Source: Mesaphorura yosii (lineage: Eukaryota > Arthropoda > Collembola > Poduromorpha > Tullbergiidae). Taken from it: 64,000 nt of DNA. Position 1 is the stretch's first letter. Each line of letters starts with the position of its first letter. Of the stretch, positions 1 to 11,800 are shown piece by piece. Where the stretch lies: contig WIXG01000007.1 in NCBI GenBank assembly GCA_009869945.1, positions 248,001 through 312,000 on the forward strand. The letters are read 5' to 3'. The notes under the pieces were generated by a model. That model worked only from the letters and a program-made list of their open reading frames with translations. It was not told the origin of the DNA and ran no database searches. Both the position numbers and the translations under genes were made by a program.

Positions 1-2603
1 ATAGTTCAGCGTTGCGCAATGCCTATGCGCAACAGGCTAACATAATTGATTGATTCAGAGAACGTGAACATGATCGCATGCTGCCTTTTCCCTCCCAGGT
101 TGCAATTTTACGTAATTGAGCTCGGCTCATAATCAGTAGGAAAACTACAGTTTAATCAATATTCTGATTTGTATTCCTAAAACCTGCAAAACACTACAAA
201 CCAATTCCACTTCACCTGCTTGAACCAATGTGCGTTCCTTTCCGAAAACGGATCTTTGCAATCGGCTTCAAAATAACCTTCCACGGTAACCGTTCAAATA
301 TGTGATTTACGTTGAGATTTAACATAATTCTTAACTCACGACTGTCGGTATTCAGAATTCCATTTAAAGCAGTCTGGGATTTCTTAAATCTCTCTCCACG
401 CCCGGGCTTCTGATCGTGATACAAAACCTCACATCACATCTTGACCGAAGATTATATTTACGTTTCTTTGCGACGCGGTGCAATGTGCTACTTCATCATC
501 GCATCCCATCCGTCTCGGCAGTCAAACGTTCATCCGTCTTTCGTTTTGCTTGCCACACCTTTGACTTCTGAATTCTCGACTCGCCACTGGAAGCAACATG
601 CTTCTGTTGTGCCATGCTCCACTTTGAGTTCATATTTCATAAATTACAATTCGTTTTATCAATGAAAAGGATTTATTTATAGTTTTGAACCGAGCGCTGC
701 TCTGTTCTGCGTCTGCGTCCTGCAGTCTTGAGCCTCCTCCCTTCGCTATCCGTTCGCCTTTTCCTTTCATCTCGCTCCACTAGTGCTTTGTGCACGGTGC
801 ACTACTTTCGTTCGCTCGTGGGCTAATTCTAATCTATTTAATTCATCCAAGAAAATTTAAATACCAAAATCCATATGAGCGGTGCGGTGCGAGTCTGAGC
901 CCGTCTGCATGTTTCCCAAATCCCATCGTCATCGCTCTCGTCGTGAACGTGAACACGATGAGCATGATGAACAAGAGATCGAAATTCCTTTCTCTCACAT
1001 CGAAGTCACAGTCGTAGCGCCTCGCATAAGGAAGCCAAAGTTCAAAAGTAAATCATGAAAAGCTCAACGCATTTTTTAATTATCGTACACGCTGACGCTG
1101 CTCGCTGCTAATCTCTGCGAGAAATCCGTACGCCGCGGCATTTGGGATGCTGGTTTCTGCGCGCACATCTGTGCAATCGCTGTGAGTTTATGGAAATTAT
1201 CAATTCGACTTAGCATGACACGAAGAATTCAATTATCTTTTCGTTCCCTACCTGAAGAGGCCAGTGAAGGGAATTTTTACCTCGTTACCTTCACCGTAAT
1301 CGTGAAGCGAGGATCGTCGTATGCGAGGAAGAAAATAGTTTATGATGACGAGGAATTGGTATCATAAATGAATTAAGCCCAGTCGCGCCGAAACCACGAG
1401 TGCAGCTACTCACTCAAACGTTGTGGGTCTTCCCCACAACGGTCTTTGCTTTCGGCCGGTCTTCGGTCGCGGTTAAATTGGAGATTTATGATTGTTGGTT
1501 ATTTTGTTCTTATTAAATTGAAAAGCGAAACCTTTTCTTCCTAATTCTCATTTCTCATCCCAGCAGCAATATATCAGCCAAGTAATGAGATAAATGAAGG
1601 CGATTCAAATGAGTCAGGAAAGACTTAGTGAAACCTCGCACCGTCTTGATTTTTGAGAACAAGCCCAAGCCTTGCAGCGACTCCAGCGATCCATAATTCA
1701 CGGACTCGGCGCAGCCGAGACCTTAGACTTTGCAACATTTTGACAAGACTGCGACTCGGATTGTGCTTTCGAATGAGACGCGACGTAATGCGAATGCTTT
1801 CTATTTTAATTGGCAAATGTTTTAATTTAAACGCCAAGGTGCTGTCATCCTCACTGTTGTATTCAACGTGCACGTCCTTGAAATGCACATATTTATAGAA
1901 GCACTGCACAAACGCTCATTTTTCTTTCATCCTGACACGATGTAAATTTATACCCTTGGCTCACTGATTTTGACTTACCTGACTTGTAATCACTTAATTA
2001 AGGTGATGAATTTGCATTTACAGCCAATGCATACATTAATTACTTATACCACATAGCAAAATTCGCTGCCAGACTGATCTTCTGTACCTTCAAGACGCTT
2101 GATTATTATAAGATTTCATCAAGATCCAATAAGCTAACTCGTCGCTCGTTGCTCATTACACACGAAACGAAAAGCGAAATTAAGGGACAACCACCCGCCT
2201 GGCTTGTCTTGGCTAGCCGCATTCATCATCATGCAGCGATGTTAATGCTGTGTTTGTTAATTAAAACGAATGCAATGTAAAATAGGTTCGCATTCGCGAC
2301 ATTGCATTCTCCATTCTCTTTGCTGTGAAAAATATTTTGACGACGGACGCGGGGTACTCGTGTTCATACGCGTTGTCGCTGTCGACCATGAGTGAATTAA
2401 TGTATCCGTGCAAAAATTCCGTGGTTCTGGCTCTGGCTTTGGCTCGGCCGCCATATCTCATGCTTAAGCTTGAATGCATAAAGTGTTGTGGTGTGTAATG
2501 AAGGGTTGGACCAGTCAGTCACTAGTTCACCATTGACGAAATATGATCATGCAGTTGAGAAATTAGGATCAATTGTTGTTGAAAGCGTAATTATTATATA
2601 ATA

Positions 2604-2619
2604 CATCACATCACATCAC
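2604..2619. repeat. ATCAC pentanucleotide tandem repeat
   Basis: Three ATCAC-type units are followed by a looser TCGTCGC-rich stretch. Confidence 0.8.
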
Positions 2620-3561
2620 GCTCACTCGTCGCTCGTCGCCCATCGCATCGCCACTCGCCATCACCCAGAATGAATGAACACTCAATTAATTACACATAAG
2701 CTCGTTCGTTCGCGTCGTAGAGCAGTGCAATAATTGCATTTGTATTGTATTGACTATGGGTTTGTAGAACAAATTACTGCTGCTGCGTAATTAATCAACA
2801 GGAGGAATCTTAATCTCTTCATCATCAATCCACATTCTCTGGCCTACGTGGCTACCTGACTGGTCGACCGTCTCGCCACTCCTTTCTTTATTCTTTGACG
2901 GCGACAACAATGCCAACTCGATTCAATATTGACTTTATTTTTTGTCACGAGTCACGTCACGCTTTTGCACTTGCCACTTGCCACTTTTTGAAACCTGAAA
3001 CTCGTATCGCAAGAAATTTTGCATAAAAGGCCGCAAAAACAATTAGCAATTCGCGACTTGCGATTCACAGTACCACATTTTAATTACCGTGCCGATGCGT
3101 GTCCGCCCGTGCTGATTGCATGCACGAGTTAATTGCTGCAATGAGAATTTGTCTGTTTACATTTTGCATTGGGAAAACAAAGAGAAAAGAAGACGAGTTA
3201 ATTTGTTAGTGATTCACACTCTTGTATGACTGTTGCATTGCGCTGGTGTCTGGCTCTTATCAGCAAGATTAGAAATAGAACAGTGCAATAATTACATTTT
3301 TTGCTGCGACTCTTGGGACTGGGACTTGAGAGGGGAGAAATTAGCATGACCTCTCTTCCTTTTTCTCTCACTTCTTCGCCTGCATTCTGACTGCATAGCA
3401 TAAAAATGTAACAAAAGCGTGATGACTACCAGTAACGCGTTGCACGTAATGAGAACCTGTAAACTGCACGGTTGAAATTAATTTTCTAACCTGCAAACCT
3501 TCTTAGCCTTTAATTGCTTTGCCACTGCATTCTCGTCGTCGCTGTTTGCTGTTTTTTGCAG

Positions 3562-3729
3562 AGCATTACTAACAACCGACTTCCGGGCACAGGCAAGGGC
3601 AGCGCTCAGAAAAAATACCGCTCGTTCATGCTGCCAGTCAACAAATTGCAAAAAATTACCGGTTTTCTTGGGAGAAGTTTGTCAGGATCTTCAGACCACT
3701 ACCACTTGACGACCCATTGCGGAGCATTA
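3562..3729 (+). other. Isolated exon-like open segment of 56 codons
   Basis: A strong acceptor (GCTGTTTTTTGCAG) precedes an open frame of exactly 56 codons, followed by a GTACGT donor. The frame begins SITNNRLPGTGKG, contains KKYRSFMLPVNKLQKIT and ends THCGAL. I do not recognise a family, and no partner exon is evident within a few kb. Open frames of this length are common by chance, so the support is the splice sites plus the protein-like composition. It could be an internal exon of a gene extending beyond the left edge, or a coincidence. Confidence 0.25.
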
Positions 3730-5300
3730 GTACGTATCAGATGTCAGATTAGATTACGTGCATAATTTGAAGAGACTTCTGTACTTGAGACGGCAGCAAT
3801 TGACCGGAAACAAGTGTCAATGCTGATGTACACGCTGCCGCGCTGTCTTATCATCCCGCGTTAATGAGAATTTAAGGCGAGCCTGGCTTCTGGCTTATGT
3901 TTATGCTGTTCTGTATTTGAGTTCTGTTTATTTTTGCAATTTATTTTTATTATTATTAAAGAGGCAGGGGCAAACATTGTAAAGTGTTAATTATATTTTC
4001 ATATTTGCGTAGGAAAACACTTTGAAATGTAAATGTAAATCCTCCCTCAATGATTAAATCAGTTCATCGTGGGCTACGGGCTTTAATGGTGGGATGTGTG
4101 AAGTTGGGGCTTGTAACAGGTTGTTTATTTGTACTCACACTCCAGCTGAGGTAATTATATCGCCATTTCGTAACGCAAAGCAATGTGAGGATACCTCAGT
4201 TCAGTAAAAGGATGCTCGTGTTATTTTCTCATCTGACTTCAAGTCAAGTGGATTTCGATCAAGATTGAGATGCTTGTCTCCTGCTGCCGGTCGGCACAGC
4301 GCCGTGCAGTAGGCAGCTTCTAATCTTCACCGAGTATTTCACAGGATCTCAAGACGAATGACGAATGTGTCTCTAAATGAGCTGTAACGGTAACCCGCAC
4401 TTGAAACATGAACTCACATGTCAAGTGGTCGTTTGCCGTGTAGGATATCCTCATCACTTAAAAGTCTTGTCTTGATCATTTCTTGACTCCTTGCCATGTT
4501 TTATTTTCTGAATTCCGATGATACGCACACGTACTTCGCACGCATATACGACGCTTGCACTAAATGCTTGTGGCATGAAAAATTGGTGGAAAGCACTGGG
4601 GTTCCATGTCAGGCAGGGAGATATTCAAAATTGCAGAGGCACATGCACAGGATTGCATTTGAGAGGCTGACACGAAGTTAAATTCACACTTCTGAATTGA
4701 CAGATGAGAATAATAAATTCCCATCTTATTACCTTTCTAAGCTCCTTTTTTAGGCTGCCCAGGTGTGATATGATTGATATTTTAATGGAAGTGCATATTC
4801 GGAGAGATAAATGCAACAAGAAAAATGAATTTTGTTTCTGGATAGCTAACATGGCAGGCAGTAATTCCACAGTGGCGCTGAGAATGCGGCTTCCGTCCAT
4901 CCCAAATGACGTGTAAAGTGTATTTGAGAAAAATTAACGATACTGCGTAAAATGTACAAGGATTGAATATTTTATTCATAATTTTAAGAATGTCTATGCT
5001 AATAACGCTTTTTCGAATTAATAAGGCTAGATTCATTAAAATTATTAAAATATGCTGTAAGACTGCTAGTAGAAGAATAAAACAACAAAAAATTAATTAC
5101 ATTCTAGTAATTCTAGGCAAACTTACCGTAATTGCCAATCGTCGTCATCCACAAAATGTTGATTTGAAAGGTTGAATAAATTCGGTGCATAAATTAACTA
5201 CAAAGCAGCAGATATAATTGCAATAGTAAAAATTGAACTAAATGCGTAATAACGTAATCCTTAATAGTACCATAAATGTGGAATCTTTAAGTTGTAGAGT

Positions 5301-5315
5301 TGTAGTGTAGTGTAG
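5301..5315. repeat. TGTAG pentanucleotide tandem repeat
   Basis: Three perfect TGTAG units lie downstream of the SoxF gene. Confidence 0.8.
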
Positions 5316-5667
5316 TAATCATGCATTGATATTGCGAAAGTATGTACGTAACACGCAGCTAACCAAAACTCAAGCTCCTAAAATAGGAAAGGGTAGCCTA
5401 AAATTATTAACTTAATGGAACAGATTCAAACGAATAAAGCATACCTTTCAGATTTAAAGCTATTCGTTAACTAAGTTCCTGGGCAAGAATTAATGTGCTA
5501 GTAATTAGAAACTAAAACCTTCTATTCACAAACCTTCTGCCTGGCGTTTCCCAGAATCTCCCCAAACTTTCAGCTTTCAGTTTTCTTGCTATATTAAATT
5601 TATTACGATTACATACAACCTACAGTTGAGAGACTGGGCGTGCGTGCACTTAACTTAATGTCATACT

Positions 5668-5673
5668 TTTATT
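5668..5673 (-). terminator. Possible polyadenylation signal of the SoxF gene
   Basis: AATAAA on the minus strand lies about 165 nt past the stop codon at 5838. A second AATAAA lies at 5599-5604. Either could end the mRNA, and a longer 3' UTR is possible. Confidence 0.35.
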
Positions 5674-5837
5674 GTTCGAAGTTAGAAATAAAGATCTCAT
5701 TCTTAACAATTACCTGCCATCCTTCCTATTTACAGAAACCGTGCTCCGTCCAGGCTTCAATCTCAATGAGGCGGGATAAAATAGGAATTAGCGAATAGCG
5801 AATTGATCGCCATGGGTCGAATTTAGTTATCGCTTCC

Positions 5838-8800
5838 TCACATCGCTCCACCGACAGCATCTGACAGTGCCAGTGCTTTGTAAATGAGACTAGATGACAT
5901 CGTCGAAGGGACACTGGCTCCATTGCTCGTGTTATCTGCGCCGCTGCGTTCGTTGCTACCAATGCCATTTACTCGCGTGACTGTGACGCCTTGCTGTTGC
6001 TGCTCGTCGTCATCGAATGAGAATGGATCCGTTTGTTCAGATTGCTGCTGCAACTGATGAGACTCAACTTTAATCGGGGTTGCGGCCGCAGTTGTCCAGT
6101 GGTAGTAACTGTTGTGATTGGAGTCCAGAAGCGCTGGGGAATAGTTGTTGTTCGGCTCCTCAGGCGAGAATTGTTCGTACTGCTCCAACTGCTGATGGGG
6201 CTGCTGATGCATCTGAAGATGATGCGGGAGGGCATGCTCGCTAGTGCCAAGCGTCGCGTAATGAGCCTCGTAAGATGAATACTGGCCCATTGCCTGATCG
6301 TCGTCTGCACCAACTGCCATCGCAGAGGAACCCAGCCAGGATTGTGGAGACCCACCGCCATAATGCGGCTCGTGCTGAACGTGATTGCCGTACATGTGCA
6401 TTGCGGCCTGTTGCTGCTGCTGATGATGCAGGTGGTGCTGACGCTGGATTTCCAAGTAATTCTGCAACTGCTGCTGCTGTTGTTGATGATGAAGGTACTG
6501 TTGCTGCTGGTGGTGCTGATTATTTTGAAGATGCTGCTGCAGTGTGTACATTCCTTCAGGATTATTGCTACCATTGTTGTTATTGCTCGCAGACGATGTT
6601 GCAGGTGAAGACTGTTGCTGCTGTTGCTGATTTTGCATTTGCTGAGAATGGAACTGTGCGAATGGAGCACCCGGACCTCGAGGGAAGGACTTGTTTGCGA
6701 ATTTGGAGATTAGCTGCATGACTGGAGATCCTTTGCTGCTTCCGCCGCTGCTGCTCCCGTTTGAACGGAGCTCAGCCTCGGAGGAGGATGTTGAAGTAAG
6801 TCCGTCGCGGTCAGAACTTTCCAACGGGGACATTTCTGGAGTTGGTAAGTTAACTGGTTCTGCGCCGGGGCCAGAGAGCGGATGATGTGCGAATGAAGGG
6901 TGGCCGTTCGGCAGTCGGTTGTGGTGGTCAAGCGGCGAGTTAAGCACAGGGTGATTTTGCAGAACAGTTCCTCCATTTCCTGGAGAAAAGTGAATCAGCT
7001 AATGTAGTGAATGTTGAAGGTTTCAATAACTCAGTAGTTAACGCGAAATACTGTTTTTATTACAGAAACCCAAAGAATACCGTTTAATTTTTGCGCAAAT
7101 AGAGAACAAAATCCGTCTTTCTCGAAGTTGATATGAAGGTCTTGTGTTTCTTACCGTGGTGGATTGCTACTCTGCGATAATCTTTTCCTGGCAAGTCCGG
7201 GTCCGGGCTCGCATTCGGTGATGCATCGGGAGTGTGAAATCCACCAAAGGCGTTTCCATTCGTTGCCCCTCCACCATTGCCTGTGAAACCATCTCCCGCA
7301 CTTGTCGACGATGGAATCAGCAAATCATTTGGTCTGCGACCTCCTCGTTTCGTCTGCTTGCGGCGTCTCGGCCTGTACTTGTAGTTTGGGTGGGCTTGCA
7401 TGTGTAGAACACGCAGACGTTCAGCTTCCTCGACGAATGGGCGCTTGTCTACTGGAGTTAGACTGCGCCATTTTTTGCCTACAATACAAACAGGAGTAGA
7501 ACATTAATCGCTGGCTACTGAATTCACAAACTCATCGACGCAAGATCGAATAGTAAAATTCCTGCGAGCGAGCAAAGCTGCGAAAGCAAGCAACAAGTAG
7601 CTCGTGAAGTGAGATGTATTAGTTTGCAATTCCAAAATGTCTTTTGAAGTAGCAATAAGACAAATTGCTTTGAAAACATGTGCCACGTTGTAAAGTTGTT
7701 AATAACGTCCCTTTTCATTACGCTCTTTCGCTCTCGTGCTGGACACTCACTCGCCTCACAAGCGTACCGTCTTAATCATCAGCCTCATCTTTCTAATGCC
7801 TCGCATGTCATTCTATCGTCCATCAGCCCTCACTCCTTCGTAATCTTCAACTATCACTTCCACTTCTCGTCGTCTTGCAAAATGCGCAATGCATTGCGCA
7901 TTCGCATTCCTGCCGTACGTATTCAAATGCGGATGGACGACGGCCGCGCGAACGCGGAGCGGACAGACATAAATATAGACTCGTGGTTCATTAATCAAAG
8001 AGAGGGCAGGTAATTGTCCAGATAATGCCATACCGTCAGGGTGTCAATCAGAGAGATGAGATCATTACTCATAAAACTCTTTTACGAACATCTTGCGCGC
8101 AGCGCAGCTCACTTCATCTGCACTGCGCCTGTGTCGTCTTTCTCCCGCATCATCATCGTGCCTTGGGCATATTTTTCCACCTGCGTAGTCTGACCAGCCA
8201 CTGACACGGCCCGAGCGATGGACATACTTACTCGGCCAATTTTAGAACCAGCCTTTGCCTTACACTTTCCAATTTAATGTAGCATCAACATCATAATTGT
8301 AATCAGAAGCAAACTGACTCGTCGGAGCACGTGAAACATTCGTGTTGTCAGAAATTGCGTGCAAACGCTCAAACTGGACTTCGAGTCCACGCTCTCGCAC
8401 AATGTTTGCAAACCTTCAACGTTCACTTTTTATCTTGTCACTCGCATTCGGAGTCATTCCATCCAGAATCCTGCTCACGTGTACGCGACATCAGAATCAG
8501 ACAAGCCGTTCACACTAGATAAAAGTGACCAGTCTGACGGTCAGACGCTGTGGTGTCTGATAATTGCAATTGTAACACGGCAAATTCCTGCACACGCGCT
8601 TTGCCTTGTCTCGCTCGTACGCGCCGTGCATTTCTAAACAATGTAAATACTAACGATCGAGGGTCGACAACGAATGCAGCCAAAATGCACGATCGCGTGT
8701 AGAATTTCCACGAGAGCAGCAGCCCTCGTGGCAATCCACGGGCCAGGGTTTTGGATGCCTTACGAAGTGTAGCTTCGATCTCGGAAACAATGCAAATGCA

Positions 8801-11800
8801 ACTGGCAAGACCCATTGTTGAGGTTGAATGAAAACTCAGTTATTCTCCGGCCAAAATCATTTGGTTTGGCTGGCTAGCTCATGACTCGCAATTGGATGCA
8901 GCCAATTTAATGCCAGCACCCAACAAAATGAACGGATAGGATCAAATTTAATGACTTCATTCCACGGCACGATGAATGTGAGTCATGCGTGAAGTACGAC
9001 GCGTGCCGCCGGTGAGGTGGTCAATGCTTTAATAAAGTTATTAGTCTAGAATTCTCGGCATTGCATTCAGCTATTTTGAGTTTGAAAGCTTTCGAGGCGA
9101 ATTTACGGTTCATAATTGGCGGAATGTGGTGGTGAAATGCTGTTGGCTGTGCCAGAGGATAATTAACGTTAACATCGGCTAGCATAAATTTAATGTTCTA
9201 CAAAACCGCGTCGCGTCGCGTCATGCCATAAATTAATGTAATGGTAATTATTGCAAGACATCATCGACCAGCGTCTGAGTTCTATTTATAAATACTTTTT
9301 GCGAGCGGGTTTAATTATGGTCTCTGAATTATCAGTAATTACAAATTGCATTTGGCACTTGCGTTTGCAAGAGTATGACTTATGATTACTATGATTAATG
9401 ACGGCGAGCATAAAGTAGCAAAGTAATGGCAATAGAAATTGCCGCGAGTGAAGGAATTAATACAATTTATCAAAGCGAACAATTGCAAATCGCATTTGGT
9501 TTAAGATTTAACAATCATACAGCGTGCACCTTGCCTTGTCTTACCCAGGATTAACTAGCTAACAATTCGAGAGTTAGAATTGACAAATTATACAGACACG
9601 AGAGTAAAATTACTATGGGCACTGACAAGTCGACGAGTTTTGGGCGGTTCCGAGAATCTACTCGGCAGGCGTGCAACAAAAATAACGGAATTCGAATTCT
9701 GAAAAGAGAAAAACGGAGTGTGACTTTGATAAGTGGGCAGAGGGCCCTTCAGAAAGGTCAGCTGCTGAGTTCTTGTTCTGCCGAGACTTAAAGGCAGAAA
9801 AACAGATCTGTAACTTTCATTTTTTACTCCGTGTCGTGTCTTTCTCACACTTCTTATTCCTATTCAACGGCAAATCTCATGAATCATTGTTCAAGCTGCG
9901 GCCGATCTTGTTCTTTTTAATCTGGACTTACAAGTGGCACTTATTAGCCGGTCTTTGGACTTATTACAACGACTCGACTCCCATTTGTGTTCTTTCTTTT
10001 GTGCCTGTCTTTGTACGTGTACTGACGGCAGGGCGACGGACCGTGTTCTTTTTATTACGAGTATCTAATCATAATTACGAGTACAAAAGAAACGCGAGAC
10101 AAGGAAAGGCGAAGGGAGTGCAGTGCAGATGAACAGATCAAGATGCTAATGCAGACGCTAGCGCTGAGAAGTGTGGGCTTTGCGTTTGCGTTGCTCTGTT
10201 CATAAAAAATGCCGACACTAGCGCATGCATGTAGTATTTAATATGCATACTATTCCTTACACCTTTTGATGCCGAAGCTGAACTCTTTACACTTCTTTTC
10301 TTAAATAGGAAAAATGAACTCAATAATAATCACAGTCGTACGCGATAGGCAGTAATAAGTCCTATTTAAAAGGCAGAAAAAGGCTGTAAGCTGCTTCTCT
10401 CACATCTTCAAAATGATAACTATGACGCTTTGTACTCTACCGTACCCTTTTCTCGTAGATGCAAGGCTCCTGTGGTGAGAAACAGAATCAAGTTAATTCC
10501 TTCATTATTTTCATTTCGGTTGTTTCACGTGTCAGATTTGGCCTACGTGGATTTAAGTAAGAATTTTATTCGAATATGAACATCATTTCAGAGTACCAAA
10601 GCTATACGGCGACATGCATGCATACTCCATATGAACCCTTCCCGTGATAATTCAGATGATTTAATGATTTTGATGTTCCGTGAGGCTATAAATAAACATG
10701 ACTTAATGTGACAACAGAAACGTGACAAAAGCATGTAGCCCTTGAGTGTATATCTTTCTTGACTGACACTTAAAATGTCACGTGAAAATGCCCGTATGCC
10801 GCTTGTATGCCTGCACCACATCGCACAGGTGAAATATTAATTTAATCGTGCATAACTCATCCTGAGTTGGACTGAATTTGTTTTGGGCTGAATCACAAAC
10901 TGAGAACATGATACACAAATTCCACCTAAATACTGCCGCACCTCAGCTGAGTGCATACACGCACATTTAGCATGTCGGCACGATGGTAGGAATAATTTTC
11001 ATGCAGTAAAGTAATCTGTCTGGTGAAAGTTCAAGTGCTGATTCAGTTACTAAACAAACACGACGCAAAAATCCGAGAGCATTGCTGAATGAGATCAGAG
11101 AATGGAAAACCCGGAGTATAGCAAAAAACATGCTCAAGCAGACGAACTGTTTGTGTTGTGCTGGGACAAGAGCAGAACACCGGGGTTCTGAATTCTGAAA
11201 GCCAGAAAAATGAGTTCAAACACCACCATCACCGTATGGGGTTAATTGATGTTTTGCTTTTTCGATTTAATTCATATGCGATGTAGCTGACTACAAATAT
11301 CTCCGTTTTTTTATCAATATCTCACCAGACCAGAGCAAGGCAAAAGATTCTTACATCTTGGACATGAATTCTACAATTTCTACAGTTCTTGAATCCTTCA
11401 TGAAAGACTGCATGATAATCATTGCAGAAGAGGAAAAAGTCGAAAAATCGGATTGCCAGTGAACCAAAGATAGCTTAATGGAAACAGATAAAGAAAGAAG
11501 GGACAAGAAGTCTCTTCGCTGCACGCTGCGGGTGTCGAACCAGCAAATACACCTCATACCAAGCCAAATATATCAACAAAGTCACGGATTTACAGTCGGA
11601 GATTGGTTGTAAAATGAACTTGAAACAAATCAAGTTCGTTAGTTTATTAATCACCGAAATACAGTAGTCAGTAGTTCAGCCGAGATTATTCACCCCACAA
11701 CCGATTCAGGTTTCAGAATTCACCTGCCAATCATCTGATCTGCTTATCATCTCAAATTGGCAATCCCGATTGTTTAAAGTTTGGTGAGTTTCCAACTCTG

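Larger units (their letters stand above)
1..5590. other. Region downstream of the SoxF gene; no recognisable gene
   Basis: The stretch is AT-rich with short open frames on both strands. Small tandem repeats occur at 2604-2619 (ATCAC units) and 5301-5315 (TGTAG units). The only exon-like segment is 3562-3729 on the plus strand, listed separately. I found no tRNA, rRNA or transposase-like coding. Confidence 0.5.

Noticed and set aside
5969-6721. Long open frames in other frames and on the opposite strand of the Sox C-terminal exon (5969-6670 minus, 6033-6278 plus, 6275-6721 plus)
   Set aside because: They are by-products of CAG/CAT repeats in the real exon: low complexity, no splice or start support, and the Sox frame is fixed by phase and motifs.
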